DNA of 64,000 bases. Source: Micromussa lordhowensis. Taxonomy: Eukaryota; Cnidaria; Anthozoa; Scleractinia; Lobophylliidae. The notes beneath the pieces were generated by a model. The model was not told the DNA's origin, ran no database searches, and was given only the letters and a program-made list of their open reading frames with translations. Numbering within the stretch: the stretch's first letter is position 1; each line of letters starts with the position of its first letter. The translations under genes and the position numbers were made by a program. The DNA is taken from positions 22,775,221 to 22,839,220 of the forward strand of contig OZ026597.1 of assembly GCA_964020085.1 (NCBI GenBank), in the 5' to 3' direction. Of the stretch, positions 38,301 through 48,198 are shown one piece after another.

Positions 38301-39565
38301 AGTGTCCTAATTAAGAGAGAAATGATTTATTACTTACCCGAAGTAAAATCGAAATCTTCAATTACGGGGGAAGAAGGATCGCCCAGACTTGATAAAAATT
38401 CGTTCAGGTGATCATCTTTGTGCTGTAAAGAAATAAAACAACGAGGAACATGTTGTATTAAAATTGCAAGAAAAATCCCACGCATTTAAAAAGGGCACTG
38501 GAAGAGAAATCTAAAAACCTTTTCGCACAAGAAAATTAATGAACAACATTTGGCACCATAAAACCATAAACTGAATATATCAAAATAGTTCCCAAGGCTC
38601 GCCGTCGTCTAGGAGTTGCATTTTAACTGCAAAGGTTTCACAATGTGCTTTGTTCTTTATGATCAATGTTCCAACGCATGAATCTCAACGCAAAATATAA
38701 CAATGTTAAACTGTAGTGACCTTTAAATGAGATTTGTGGTCCTAACTGTTCGGAAAGGACCAAAATTTCACATTAACCTACGCGCAGAAGCTACTGCGGA
38801 CAGCGAGCGGACAGCGAAGACAAAATTAATATCCCGATCAAACACTTTCAGTATTCAAGTTGAAAGCTAATGCTTTCCTTTTGACAGAAAGCCCTTTATT
38901 ATAACAATTTATCCTTGATGAGAAAGACAAAAACTAAGCATCGTAAAGGGCAGCTGTAAAAAGATATCGAGTTTATTCCATCAAACTTCCTCAGTTCGAG
39001 TTTGCGGAAGTTCGACGCGATCTAAGTTTCATCACTTTAGAGACCTCACAATAAACAATTTTATACATGTACTTCCTAGTTTATATATTTTAAGAGGTTT
39101 CTTTAGATAAAGGTCTCCGAAAACTTCGATAACATGTTTGTAAGATTAGGAAAATCAGTTTCATAGCTTGAAGAGAGTTCGAACAATGTAACTTTCAAGT
39201 GGAAATGACTGTTCATGCATACAGTGTAGCTGCCTCACGCCACCTCGATTTGATCTAGAGCAATCGAGAATTTTTGCAAGTTTAATACGCTTACTTCTAG
39301 ATCCAAGTCTAGGTCTTCTCCTCCCAAAAACAAATCGTCTGGGTTGAATTTAACATCAGCAATAGAGTCTCCTAGAAATTACAAAGAACTGATGTGAAAT
39401 AAAACTGCCAAATGTGGATTTGTAGTAGCGTAATGAAATTCTGCTTTCAACGGATCGGCAGACGCCTGCAACAAACTTACCCCAATCTTCAACTCCTAGT
39501 AGATTATCCGCGAAAAATTTCGTATCCGGCTCTGACCAGGCTAAAAGTTCTGTCTGAGACATCAT
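22542..39565 (-). CDS. ATF6: ATF6: ER-membrane-bound bZIP transcription factor of the unfolded protein response
   Basis: Seventeen exons join with consistent phase into 684 codons (human ATF6 alpha: 670): 39481-39565, 39295-39371, 38338-38422, 38119-38201, 33910-34165, 32904-32971, 32158-32238, 31777-31854, 29116-29223, 28406-28512, 26463-26891, 25768-25855, 24753-24826, 24093-24161, 23698-23764, 23517-23598, 22542-22759. In order: acidic/Ser-rich activation region with IKEEPLSPSSS; basic region QQRMIKNRESAC followed by SRKKKKE (about 252-271); leucine zipper (272-307); membrane helix (about 325-342) ending NIGP, matching the site-2 protease NxxP motif; RALL (366-369), a site-1 protease motif (human RHLL); luminal domain with TLYIVSFR, RPKMSF and the signature MMQIDCQVMDT. 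In the family, ER stress sends ATF6 to the Golgi, where two cleavages free the N-terminal activator. The first of two adjacent ATGs was chosen as start. All family residues needed for cleavage and DNA binding are present. Confidence 0.95.
24890..25130 (-). mobile_element. Diverged SINE fragment
   Basis: Matches the neighbouring SINE at 25140-25439 in its central part (GTATTTCTACTCCCC, GGATGGGATGCTAGTCCATG, AGAGTAAAGT.TCTTGCC) but has no recognisable promoter boxes. It lies in an ATF6 intron. Confidence 0.65.
25140..25439 (-). mobile_element. tRNA-derived SINE in an ATF6 intron
   Basis: Read on the minus strand it begins GGAGGCGCGGTGGCCTCATG with a plausible A box (TGGCCTCATGG) and carries a B box GGTTCGAGCCC at 25377-25387, the internal RNA polymerase III promoter of tRNA-derived SINEs. 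The body includes CACTTTACTCTCACAGTGCC and CATCCCGTCCAGG, shared with the fragments at 24890-25130 and 37485-37625. There is no clear A-tail or target duplication. Confidence 0.75.
27133..27227. repeat. Imperfect inverted repeat in an ATF6 intron
   Basis: AACTCCCACTT.GTTTACCTAAGCTC and its near reverse complement GAGCTTAGGTAGGGAAGTGGGAG surround a short AT-rich centre, so it could form a hairpin. Possibly a small foldback element; no target duplication was recognised. Confidence 0.6.
27965..28235 (-). CDS. Possible alternative terminal exon of ATF6
   Basis: A polypyrimidine tract and acceptor (CTTACTAG) at 28236 open a frame that joins exon 10 (28406-28512) in the same phase as the normal exon 11. 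It encodes 89 residues with no stop until 27965-27967, ending in a Cys/Lys-rich tail (CHCKNCQDFF, then CKNVSKAKQL and FKCQRK). AATAAA overlaps the stop. No internal donor restores the frame to exon 11, so use of this exon would end the protein just after the membrane helix, replacing the luminal stress sensor. It could be a chance open frame or a mobile-element relic; there is no family precedent known to me. Confidence 0.3.
29736..30235 (+). CDS. Small two-exon gene candidate inside an ATF6 intron, opposite strand
   Basis: Exon 29736-29901 and exon 30129-30235 join through GT-AG sites with matching phase into 90 codons. The ATG has a good context (GGAAAATGTCC). The product is acidic and Ser-rich at the start (MSSDDELSSNTSS), then EEGDTMEEDEDDKD, and has no recognised domain. 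The acidic start recalls the opening exon of transposon-associated cnidarian proteins. The last codons and the AATAAA overlapping the stop lie in sequence repeated in inverted form at 30547-30650, so this may be an element fragment. Confidence 0.25.
30206..30670. repeat. Inverted repeat pair with TCTGAGTTTTCGAG minisatellite
   Basis: 30206-30300 and the reverse complement of 30547-30650 share TCCGTGTTTGCC, GATTGCTT and TCTTG with a common spacing. The right part contains four imperfect copies of GGTCTGAGTTTTCGAGACAT. This looks like a foldback repeat. Confidence 0.55.
32440..32620. repeat. Degenerate repeat of GAATCGAGTTTTGAGGATCG
   Basis: Many variants of TCGAGTTTTGAG and GATTCTCGATC in both orientations make a self-complementary, low-complexity patch in an ATF6 intron. 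The overlapping minus-strand open frames come from the repeat and are not genes. Confidence 0.65.
36190..36226. repeat. Short perfect hairpin
   Basis: CGCCATGTTGGTGCA and TGCACCAACATGGCG surround a 9-base loop. A 15-bp perfect stem is unlikely by chance and is typical of the ends of small foldback elements. Confidence 0.6.
37485..37625 (+). mobile_element. SINE fragment
   Basis: Contains CTGACATCCCATTAAGGGGG, AGTAGGAATACTC and AGTCGCTTCATGCACAGAAA, corresponding to the non-tRNA end of the SINE at 25140-25439 in opposite orientation. The tRNA-like head is absent. Confidence 0.55.
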
Positions 39566-39763
39566 CTTTAACAAATTAAAAAACCCCGACACCGACTAAA
39601 TACAAAACCTGAGATACAAACTCTACCACATCTAAAGTCGATTCATCACGAAATACCGGTTAAATTAGAGCCCAGATCTTTGCGGCCCACAAACGCAAGG
39701 CTTGTCTCGTGAGGTATCTTGGGATCGGAAATTACGGTGGATCACCAGCCTGCTGCTGGCTGC

Positions 39764-39827
39764 CAACCTCGTTCCCAGGGCTTTTCCCTTTAATTTCATA
39801 AAGGGAAAAGCCCTGGGAACGAGGTTG
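39764..39827. mobile_element. 64-bp foldback element with 9-bp target duplication
   Basis: CAACCTCGTTCCCAGGGCTT and its exact reverse complement form the two ends. The 9-bp word GCTGGCTGC is present on both sides (39755-39763 and 39828-39836). Same design as the element at 4150-4227 but a different sequence. It lies just upstream of the ATF6 start. Confidence 0.8.
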
Positions 39828-39976
39828 GCTGGCTGCATTCATATGTATGTATGTATGTATGCAGCCAGCAGCAGTTTTGTTGAATCTGTTTTACATGCTG
39901 GTTCGGTGATGGAAATTAGCTTGCTGCCGACAAGAAATCATCGTCTCTCGACGCCGTTTATTTGAAGGGGGAGGTA

Positions 39977-39995
39977 GGGGGGGGGGGGGGGGGGG
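39977..39995. repeat. Poly(G) run of 19
   Basis: Nineteen G in a row, preceded by shorter G blocks. Could form a G-quadruplex; the exact length is prone to assembly error. Confidence 0.9.
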
Positions 39996-40292
39996 AAAGA
40001 GGCGATTACATTTAATATTGAGCTACAAAAAATAATTGCAAAGTATGTGCATGAATGCTATGAAATTAGAAAAAACACGTAGTTAACTCTCAATTATAAT
40101 TAAGGTTAGAAAATTAGCGCATTTGTAAATTTATTTGGAAAAATGTCAATGTACTATGTACAAGATACCAAATAAAAAAATATGTATGTATGTATGTTTT
40201 GAGCTGGACGAGGTGCGGAGTATTTTGATAAAGAGCAAACGGATCCATTGTAATAAGGCTGACCACACGTTGAGAATGGGACACACCTAAAA

Positions 40293-40421
40293 CAAAAACT
40301 TATTCCCCTAGAACTCGTTAAATCTAATCGTGACGGTGTACGTAAAGCAAGAGAAGCATATCTCATTGAAAGAGGTCAAACCCTTGAACCTCATGGTCTC
40401 AATAAGAAAGATGAAACTTAG
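40293..40421 (+). mobile_element. 3' end of a retroelement ORF (GIY-YIG/Penelope-like type)
   Basis: 43 codons ending in TAG encode LIPLELVKSNRDGVRKARE, followed by LIERGQTLEPHGLNKKDE. This is the characteristic C-terminus of GIY-YIG nuclease domains found in Penelope-like and related elements (recognised from memory). The sequence upstream is truncated and out of frame. About 260 bp downstream, CACCCTGAGGAAGGAAGGCC may belong to the 3' UTR. Confidence 0.6.
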
Positions 40422-40767
40422 TACGTTTCTTTTTTATTAGCTTTCTATGTTTAGGTCACCTGTACTATTTATAGCTGCTCATTGCTACTTTTCAGGCTGT
40501 AACGTTTTACCATATTTTCAAATTTCAAATTTTTAAATTTTTACGTTACTTTTTTCATCGTTATTTATTACTTAGCCCTGTCTATCAAACTTTTGTTACA
40601 TTTATCTTTTCACTAGTTATATCTTATTTCCCATATTTTAAATTTGTAACGTTTAAAACTAGAGTCATTCTCTGTTACACCCTGAGGAAGGAAGGCCGTG
40701 CCTTCCGAAATATTGGAAAATATATCCCTATACTGTGTAATCAGCCTTGCTTATTCTCGTATATAAT

Positions 40768-41476
40768 TTAAATGTCAACGAATGGCCAAAATGGACAATC
40801 GAGTACCTAAGGAGAGACTGGGCACTAGTAGGTTAAATGACGTTTTTCTCGAAATCTACCCGTATGACCCCACCTCAAAATTTCAGGAATTAGAAATTGG
40901 CTCAGATTTAATACAAATTAAACTAAAAATCTGCAAGGCAGATTTTTCGCAAACTAAGTAAATGTAAAATCAAAAATAGCTCAAGATATACAGATTTTAT
41001 AATAATTTTGGCTCTTAACGCGATTCATCCCTACAAATCAATTGTGAAAATTTAATCATAGGTTTTACGGCAGGTTTTTGAGCAATCCTTGATCAAAGAC
41101 TGGCTTTTATAACCTTGGACGGTCCCTTGGACGGGAATTGAAATGCGCATGCTCGTTATTTAAGCGCGCGGCTCCTCATGTAACGCCATGTCTTGCGTGC
41201 GAGAAAGCAAGGATAAATTAGAGCTCTTTTACCAGTTGTTTATCGACCTTTTCTGTCATATTTTATTGGCCCCAGGCTTAAACACATGTTTCAACGGAGT
41301 TTGAAACTATCGCATCGTGTACCAAAGTGATTTAACGCCTTTCTAGTGCTGAAATGGTTTTTCTTTCTACTTAGGGTTACTTGCGTCAGTTTTGCACGCG
41401 CGACAAATACTGACGTCTGGTAGGCAATCGTAGCGCGCGCTACCGAGTCTCAGAAAAACTGTAGTAAGCCACCTTA
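40768..41476. repeat. Dispersed repeat, long form
   Basis: Longer relative of 21395-21745, with about 340 extra bp in the middle. The extra part includes GATTCATCCCTACAAATCAA and TTTACGGCAGGTTTTTGAGC, which recur independently at 42940-43031. Confidence 0.85.
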
Positions 41477-42242
41477 AGGTGGTACTATGATCAAAGTTTT
41501 ACCCCTATATTTTTTTTTAAAGGTGTATCACATAGAATTCCACGAAAGAATAAAAATGGCGTTTACCGTTTGCAAATATCTGCATTAGTTCCGGAGATAT
41601 TTAAGGTAATTCCCTTGAAATTGTTCTGCTATCAAACGTTTTTTGAAATTTGTCATAGTTAACATTCATGATATGACAATTAAAAAAAAATGAAAATATG
41701 GAGCCACCGTGCTTGTTTGCGCGTCAGCAGGCTCTTAAAATGAGGTATTTTTACTGGTTGCGCGTTAAAAATTCGAATCATCTTCATACAGAATCAAGTC
41801 TTGATTACTTGAAAGACACAAAATGTTATTTTGAAAGTAATGCTTCTTTATTCACATAAGTAGTATTGCTTCATTTAAGTCGTTTTTGATTGCCTATTTG
41901 CGGGAATGTTGCACTTTTTTGGACAGTTCCGTGGTTAGCTTGAAGACCTCGCGTTGGCCTAAATACACCCAGTATGGAACTATTTTGCAAAAAAATCATG
42001 TTCTACTATCACTTTTTCCTTCTTCAAATATGTTCTTTATTAGACTGTTCTTAGCAAATAGCAATAAAATAATCGGGGGTCACCGTGCTCGTTTAATAGA
42101 AAAGGATCATTTATTTCGCTGTCGAGCCTAGTTTGAGGGAAAGTTCTTAGGTTTTGTACGCGCACGCGCTCATGTGCGCGCGCTAATGACGCAAAAATAG
42201 TGCGCAGTAGGGATGCGCAATGCAATACTAAGGAATTACCTT
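41477..42242. repeat. Repeat-derived segment bounded by TTAAGGT
   Basis: Begins CTTAAGGTGGTACTATG and ends AATTACCTTAAGGTGG, so short inverted TTAAGGT termini bound a stretch of about 765 bp between two other repeats. Open frames inside have no recognisable protein features. Possibly a nested non-autonomous DNA transposon. Confidence 0.4.
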
Positions 42243-42885
42243 AAGGTGGCTCAAAGCAGTTTCCAGCACTTTCCAAGACGTAGACTTTGATGGATCATTA
42301 TAACCACTCTATATCAGTTTATGCCAAAATCATTGTATCAAAAAACTGCCCAATCATTGGTCAACATGTTGCTGTTAAATTTGTGGCACAATAGATTACC
42401 ATGGCAACAATGTTACCTGCTAAAAACACCTTTAATTTTAGCTTTGAGCGCTTATAACTCAAAAACGAGCTCGGTGACCCGTATTTTTTTATTATTGAAT
42501 TATGATAAGCATGATAAGATATACCTTTTTGCAAAGTTTTAAAAAATTCTGTGGAGTGGGTTCAGAGCCACCTTAACTTTTCGAAAATGGCTTTGAACCC
42601 ACTCCACAAAATGTTTTATTGCATCTTATCATGTTTATTATAATTCGATAATAAAAAATAGGGGTCACCGAGCTCGTTTTTGAGTTATAAGCGCTCAAAG
42701 CTAAAATTAAGGGTGTTTTTAGCAGGTTATATTGTTGCTATGGTAACCTGTTATGTAAAATAGATGATTGCAGATTGGGCATCTGTATGATACCATTATT
42801 GTAGCATCACTTGTTAAACAGTGGCAGTATTCTTCCCTCAAAGTATAGCTGTTAGAAAAGTGCTGGAAAATGTGTAAAATATGCA
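42243..42885. repeat. Large imperfect palindrome, two arms of about 310 bp
   Basis: The left arm contains GTGGCACAATAGATTACCAT, ACCTGCTAAAAACACC, TTTTAGCTTTGAGCGC and GAGCTCGGTGACCC; the right arm repeats these in reverse complement in mirror order. The centre lies near 42578, between GGAGTGGGTTCAGAGCCACC and GGCTTTGAACCCACTCC. Arm divergence is moderate. Best read as a foldback transposon or two head-to-head copies of one repeat. Confidence 0.85.
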
Positions 42886-42939
42886 AATGAAATAATTGAT
42901 GACGTCATACACTCAACCCAATATTATATCCAGTAAAAA

Positions 42940-43031
42940 AACGCGATTCATCCCTACAAATCAATTGTGACAATTTAATCATAGGTTTTACGGCAGGTTT
43001 TTGAGCAATCCTTGATCAAAGACTGGCTTTT
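42940..43031. repeat. Second copy of the GATTCATCCCTAC block
   Basis: About 92 bp nearly identical to 41018-41110 within the long dispersed repeat. Confidence 0.85.
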
Positions 43032-43580
43032 CTCTTCAGTGATAAATTATGTTGTCATCGTCACTCTCAGTAACGTAAACTACAGCGACTGACTGCATGC
43101 GACGTTGAGGAGGTGGAGGAGGGGGGCGGGGGTTGGGGTCTGATGTTAACGTCCAGTTGTTGTATAGGAACGAGTAAATACGTTGACAGCTGCCAATAAG
43201 GAAATCGATCGTAAAGGTACATGTGAAAATAAAAAATGTTAAGAGAAACTACAAGACAGTGATAGCGAAGCTGGTTTACTAACTGAGGCAGCAAAACTGA
43301 AGTATGCTTGCGGTATAGTTTAAATTGAACTAAGCTAACACATGAGATTTTTGATTGTTCTCTCTCTCCCTCCCGTTCATATCAATGTTAAATCCTCACC
43401 GAACAATACGGTTTGAGTCGAAGGGTAGAGGAGGAGAAATATCATCTAAAACTCATTAATAATTCATCAAGTTAAACAAAGGAAATCACGACAGTTACGG
43501 TGGTTTGGATATCCGGTCTTAATTAGCATAGATTTTGACGATTTTTGTTCTCCGTTTATTCCTTAGTTTTTGTTTCGATT
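43032..43580. other. Intergenic, no gene seen
   Basis: No supported reading frame; contains a G-rich patch near 43110. Confidence 0.5.
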
Positions 43581-43583
43581 GAG

Positions 43584-43722
43584 AAGATATATCAAACACT
43601 CGAGACAGTGTTTCACCTCGAATTTCGTCAAAAATACTCCGCTGCGCGTCGTATTTTCAACTCTTTTCTCGGTGTTTGGATATCCCGATGAAACACTGTC
43701 ACTCGTGTTTGATATGATATTA
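43584..43722. repeat. Foldback element with TATCAAACACTCG ends
   Basis: TATATCAAACACTCGAGACA, then GTGTTTCACC at the left, and GATGAAACACTGTCACTCG followed by TGTTTGATATGA at the right, form imperfect inverted ends. The plus-strand open frame across it is not supported as a gene. Confidence 0.6.
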
Positions 43723-44376
43723 CATAACTTTGCCGAAAGTTTTGTCAAGGTTTCTAGTTACTCGGAAGCAAAAATATTTCAGAAAGATATTGTTCTGTAG
43801 ATATAAAAGCATCATTTTCAAGTCAAATCATATCCGGAAGCAAAACTAAGTGGTGGTAATAAATTACAACCTGCGACAATATTCACTTTATCTTCATTTT
43901 ACAACGACAACATGACCAAGTAATGACAAGAAATTAGTTTCAGTCCTTCAAGAACGTTATCAGAAAAATACATATTTTCAGCTAGTATTTTAGAGAATAA
44001 CAGTGACTGTTCTGACCTCTGTCAGTCATGATTTCAACACGCGGTATCGCAGATTGTTCACATACTTGTCTTTTTTTATGTCAATACCTCGTTCTGTTAT
44101 CTATAACTAGCTATACCTCCCGGCAAGAGCCAAGAGCCAAGGCGAAATGCTATCTTGCTTTGCGTTTCGAAGTTTCATATGCGTTTCCTTATCTGATATT
44201 TTATAAGCATTCATTAAAACTATCATTTTTGGGTTAGCCTTTTTCGTTGGTAAAAACATGGAAGTCATCATATTAGTTAGATAGCAAGTTACATAGTTAG
44301 TTTTAGCTTTTCTTTTCTAGGGCCTTTTCAGCCATTCATTAGAGCGAAATTGTTTATTTTATTTTTTATTTAATAA

Positions 44377-44475
44377 CAGGAAATTGTTATGTAATCACCG
44401 TGATCGTCATCAGCTGATAAAACGGTCGGGGACATGACTGATCTTATGATTGGATCAGGTGATGTTAGCTGTAAA
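44377..44475 (+). promoter_or_regulatory. Diverged second copy of the transferrin-like gene promoter
   Basis: Four blocks occur in the same order and similar spacing as in 48031-48140: CAGGAAATTG (44377), ATCAGCTGAT (44409), TGATTGGATCA (44447; TGATTGATCA in the other) and AGCTGTAAA (44467; AGCTATAAA in the other). The TATA box is altered and no coding exon follows. Either a relic of a lost tandem gene copy or a distal regulatory element. Confidence 0.45.
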
Positions 44476-44552
44476 CTGCATTTCAGCAAACCAGACGTTT
44501 CTTACAGTGGCCCTTTGTGAGTAACCTGCGTTTAGACGTCTGTGCTAATAAT

Positions 44553-44593
44553 TCCTTTCACGCGGAAAAAAGACAGTGACTTCCGCGTGAAAG
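44553..44593. repeat. Perfect 13-bp hairpin
   Basis: CTTTCACGCGGAA and TTCCGCGTGAAAG surround a loop of about 15 bases, flanked by AGACGTCT words on both sides. Function unknown. Confidence 0.6.
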
Positions 44594-44689
44594 AGGATCG
44601 ATCGATCAGTAGACGTCTACACGTCAACAAACTTTGCCTGTTCCTTCTAGTCTTATAAGCCATTTCCTCGTTTCAACCCATTAGCTTTT

Positions 44690-44835
44690 AGCAACGTATT
44701 TATTGTAATTTTGTATTGTAATTTGCATAGTAAAGTTTTCTTTTTATCTTTTTAAGTTCTAATGTAATGAGTTTGCCAGGTGCCAGTTTTTGAGGTGATT
44801 AGGCCACCCTGTTAAAATAGAATAAATAAGTTTTT
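44690..44835 (+). mobile_element. Probable 3' tail of a LINE-type element
   Basis: TTTATTGTAATTTTGTATTG, then GGTGATTAGGCCACCCTG and AATAGAATAAATAAG resemble the 3' ends of CR1/L2-type elements. No coding part is present. Weak, based on general appearance only. Confidence 0.35.
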
Positions 44836-46824
44836 CTTACTTGCTGAAGAGATACCTCCTGACTCACAGTAGTAAGAAATATCACCGAACGATATTGTTT
44901 CACAATGATTAAATTATCATTTCCAACTGTCTAATCGCTTCTGAAATCTAAACTATTATAATTTCAGTATGACTTCGTAGCAGCAATTTGGCATCCTCAT
45001 TTATTCTCCGCTATTTATAGCCTTGTATGCGGTACTTGGCGTGAAGTAGTTAGGTGAAGGATTTATAGCATTATCAAGATGTGTGGGTGAATTAATGGTG
45101 CGTACTCTAGCAGAGTGCATCGGACAGTGGCCTCCATCTGCGCATGAAGTTATTTCAGCGCAGCGAAATTAGAATTTAGAAAAACGTTACAGTTTCTGTA
45201 GCTTTATTTACTGGTTTAATTTGCATGGCGCGGCCGATGCTTTCTCGTCTCTGTGGCCGGCGTAGGAGTTGTCTTTTGTAGCCAATGCATCGGTAGCTAA
45301 CTAAGTGGCGACTGGTACGGGCGAGTTTTAAGAGTGAGCGCGTAGGGACTGATTAACTGCGGTATGCTTCTCGCGAGTGCCCCCCCCCCCCAAAAAAAAA
45401 AAACAATCATGCTCCTTACTAAATCTTTTATAGCTTGTGTCTCTTGCCAGCTGGCTATGATCACGTAGGTTTATGGTTCGTTTTTGATTTACACGTCTTA
45501 TTCGTCTGATTCAAAGGAAATAATATATAAGGGGTATGTCTGGTACGATGATTGTCTACAGTTCTGCTGAACACTTACATGCTGTCAGTTCTATTGTTGC
45601 TGCAAATTGATTAGCAGCTGATAATCAATACTTATGACGCCTTGAAAAGATACATCCATAAAGGTATTTTTCTCGAAACTTTCAACACGACGACTACAAA
45701 AGAGCCGAAACATAGTTACTTACTATGGCCGAAATAAAGAACAGGGTTTCAAGTTGCAGGTCTATCGGTTTTATTCTATTTTTTATTTTTCAGTGAATGA
45801 AATTTTGTGCCTCAGTTTGGAACTAAACAATGTTGGGAACGTGTGATCGATGTTTTCCCTCTTTCAAGTCCAAGTAAAATGTATGCACTGTCTCTGGAAC
45901 TTCGCATTCTAACTCAACTTGTGCATCACTTTGCTCGTGGTAGATCGCTCTCATATAGCACAAACTCTCTGCGGGTTCCGAATCTTTGAAAACGTTTCTG
46001 CAAAAAAATTGATCCCCCGCGGGCTCAGGAATTTTATCCGCAAAAATGTACTCCACTGGCGAAATTATGCTTACAAACATCCTATGTAGAGAAATTTTTG
46101 ATGGCAGCTATCGATAACGGGGCAGACAGGGACTCTGAATACCGGTGTGGAAATGAAAGTACGCGCCGGTGATAACTCAAGGGATGTACTGTCGGTATTG
46201 TAGTTCTTGTTGATCCATTGCTGCAGCAAACAGCCACATTACGACAAGAAGTGTGACACCGAATACCGTGTTTTAGGTTAAGTCTCTGTGTGTTGATTCA
46301 TTTGTCGATTGCGTTGAGTTTAGGACTTAATTCCTGAAAATCGCAAAACAGGAAGAAAAAACAATCTTTCACAATAGCAAAAATTGGTTGCCGTGAAATA
46401 CAAAATATCGCCGATCACCGAAATTATACTCACGCAAAAATCAATCGTGCCACACGGTACTTGTTCGGAATACACTTTTAAATTTAATTTCCTTGACTGA
46501 TAACAACTTAGCTTGAGGGGTAATCCGCAATATATTTACAATCATTACACTGAGAGGCGGAGCCAGGGGAATTCTCTACAAGGTTGCCAGGTCCCATTTG
46601 AGGTTTTTTAAAAAAATGCAAGGCCGAAACTGCCTATAACTCGGGTGCTCCCCTCAGTCCCTAACTGCCATCTTCGGCTGGCTTCTCTCATGCATCTTAG
46701 CAGCTTAATGCACTTCTCAGATCAGGTTTACGAAGCTAGTCTGAGAAGCTCATAAGTATCGTTTTCTTAACAATGGGCTTTTGTATTCGAATACTTTTAA
46801 GATACATCTCCGTAAGAGGGCTTT
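44836..46824. other. Intergenic, no gene seen
   Basis: A C-run/A-run junction lies at 45381-45403. Short open frames at 45807 (+) and 45823 (-) overlap each other and have no features of protein. Confidence 0.5.
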
Positions 46825-46839
46825 GTGAACGCAGCCTCT

Positions 46840-47405
46840 GGACTCGCCCATCTGGAGTTAGCATCTTCCAGGCGTTCACTTAGTTGGAGCACAGCGCGAG
46901 AAACGGCGAACGAAAAATGGAGGAGAAATGCGGCGAGAGAAAGCGAAAGAACGCCCGTAGGCGGGATTGTTTGTAAAATGGGGTTGACAGGCCTACACGA
47001 CACCTACGGTTCGTGGCATTTCTACATTCGCCGTTCTCTTTTCGGTATCTCGACCTTTCTCTTCGCAGAGTTTGACAACTCTGTAATATGCCATGAGCTA
47101 TAAATACTTTGTTTAGGCTCATTTCTATTGCAAGATATGTTTTAAAGTCTCTAAATATTGGCTTTCGAGGGACAAATATTCCGCCACATGTTGTCACGTT
47201 CCATATTTTTGACACCTGAAAACCACAAGCCGGCGGTCATGTTACAGCCCCTGTAGGCGGTCTATAAGTGGGCGGAAGGAGCTTTTGTAAGTTTGCTTAC
47301 AGGCGTTCTTTCACTTTCTCTCGTCGCACTTCTCCTCTATTTTTTCGCCTGCCGTTTTTCGCGCTGCGCCCCAACTAACTGAACGTTTGGAAGAGGCTAA
47401 TCTGG
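46840..47405. repeat. Inverted pair of a GC-rich repeat
   Basis: 46850-46970 and the reverse complement of 47285-47400 share CGTTCA.TTAGTTGG, GCAGCGCGA.AAACGGC, GAGGAGAA.TGCG.CGAGAG and GAAAGAACGCC.GTA. The arms are diverged and separated by about 300 bp. The overlapping open frames on both strands (46825 and 46880) fall in the repeat. Confidence 0.65.
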
Positions 47406-48030
47406 AGTGGATGACGTGAACGTTTATTTGCTTAAGTAAATAGCATTAAAATCCTCGACAAAATCATGCATGCCAACCACAAGAATAAAACTGCTGATCA
47501 ACTACTTGCATGTGTACGTTATTTTGAAATACTGAGTATTGTATCACTGAATTAACTTGTATTATAAGAAAAACGTGCATAAAAAAAGTTGCATAACTGC
47601 TATATGCTAAGTCGTATCCGCTGACAGAATGTTGACTAATTATAAAGTCCGATTTTGAGATGCTGAGTCATAGAGTTGTAGCCCAAGGCTAAAAACTGTA
47701 ACTGGGTCAATAGTCTAACACTGGATTACAAAGTCCAAAATTGAACACGTATTGTAGAGTTGGATGTTGGGTTAAAAGTACGATATAAAAGTGTTGACAG
47801 CTGTGAGTTAGAAGTTAAACTACACATCTGTTTTTTCTTTATGGAGATCGATCTGTTTTTTTCTTATGGAGATCGAACTGCAAATAGGATGTGTTTAGGT
47901 ATTTATTTATTCTTCCCTGGCTTTAACCTATAACTATAAACAAAAGATCGATAAGCCACAATTCTGTAACTATATAACACACCTTGTACTCATTTTACAG
48001 CCCAGCATGAAAATAATAAAAAAACAATAG

Positions 48031-48198
48031 CAGGAAATTGCCGCTAATAGGATCCAGATCAGCTGATGAAAAAGGGGGGAACAAATATGAGCAGATGATC
48101 AATGGTATGATTGATCATGTGATTTTTCCACAGCTATAAATAATTGAACTCTACCAACCATGTTTCACATGAGCTCTTTGGAGAGCAAGCCTTCTATC
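48031..48198 (+). promoter_or_regulatory. Promoter region of the transferrin-like gene
   Basis: A TATA box (TATAAA, 48135-48140) lies 20 bases before the first ATG (48160) and 59 before the second pair (48199/48202). With the usual 25-30 base distance to the transcription start, initiation would fall near 48165-48170, which favours 48199 as the real start codon. Upstream are an E-box-like CAGCTG within ATCAGCTGAT and a palindromic TGATCA. Confidence 0.6.

Noticed and set aside
39702..39965. 87-codon frame with NLVPRAFPF
   Set aside because: The phrase is the translation of the foldback element at 39764-39827, a frequent artefact in predicted animal proteins.
43570..43800. 76-codon plus-strand frame
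   Set aside because: Spans a foldback repeat and looks like a translated repeat.
46825..47215. Overlapping frames of 92 and 111 codons on opposite strands
   Set aside because: Both lie in one arm of an inverted repeat and have no recognisable features.
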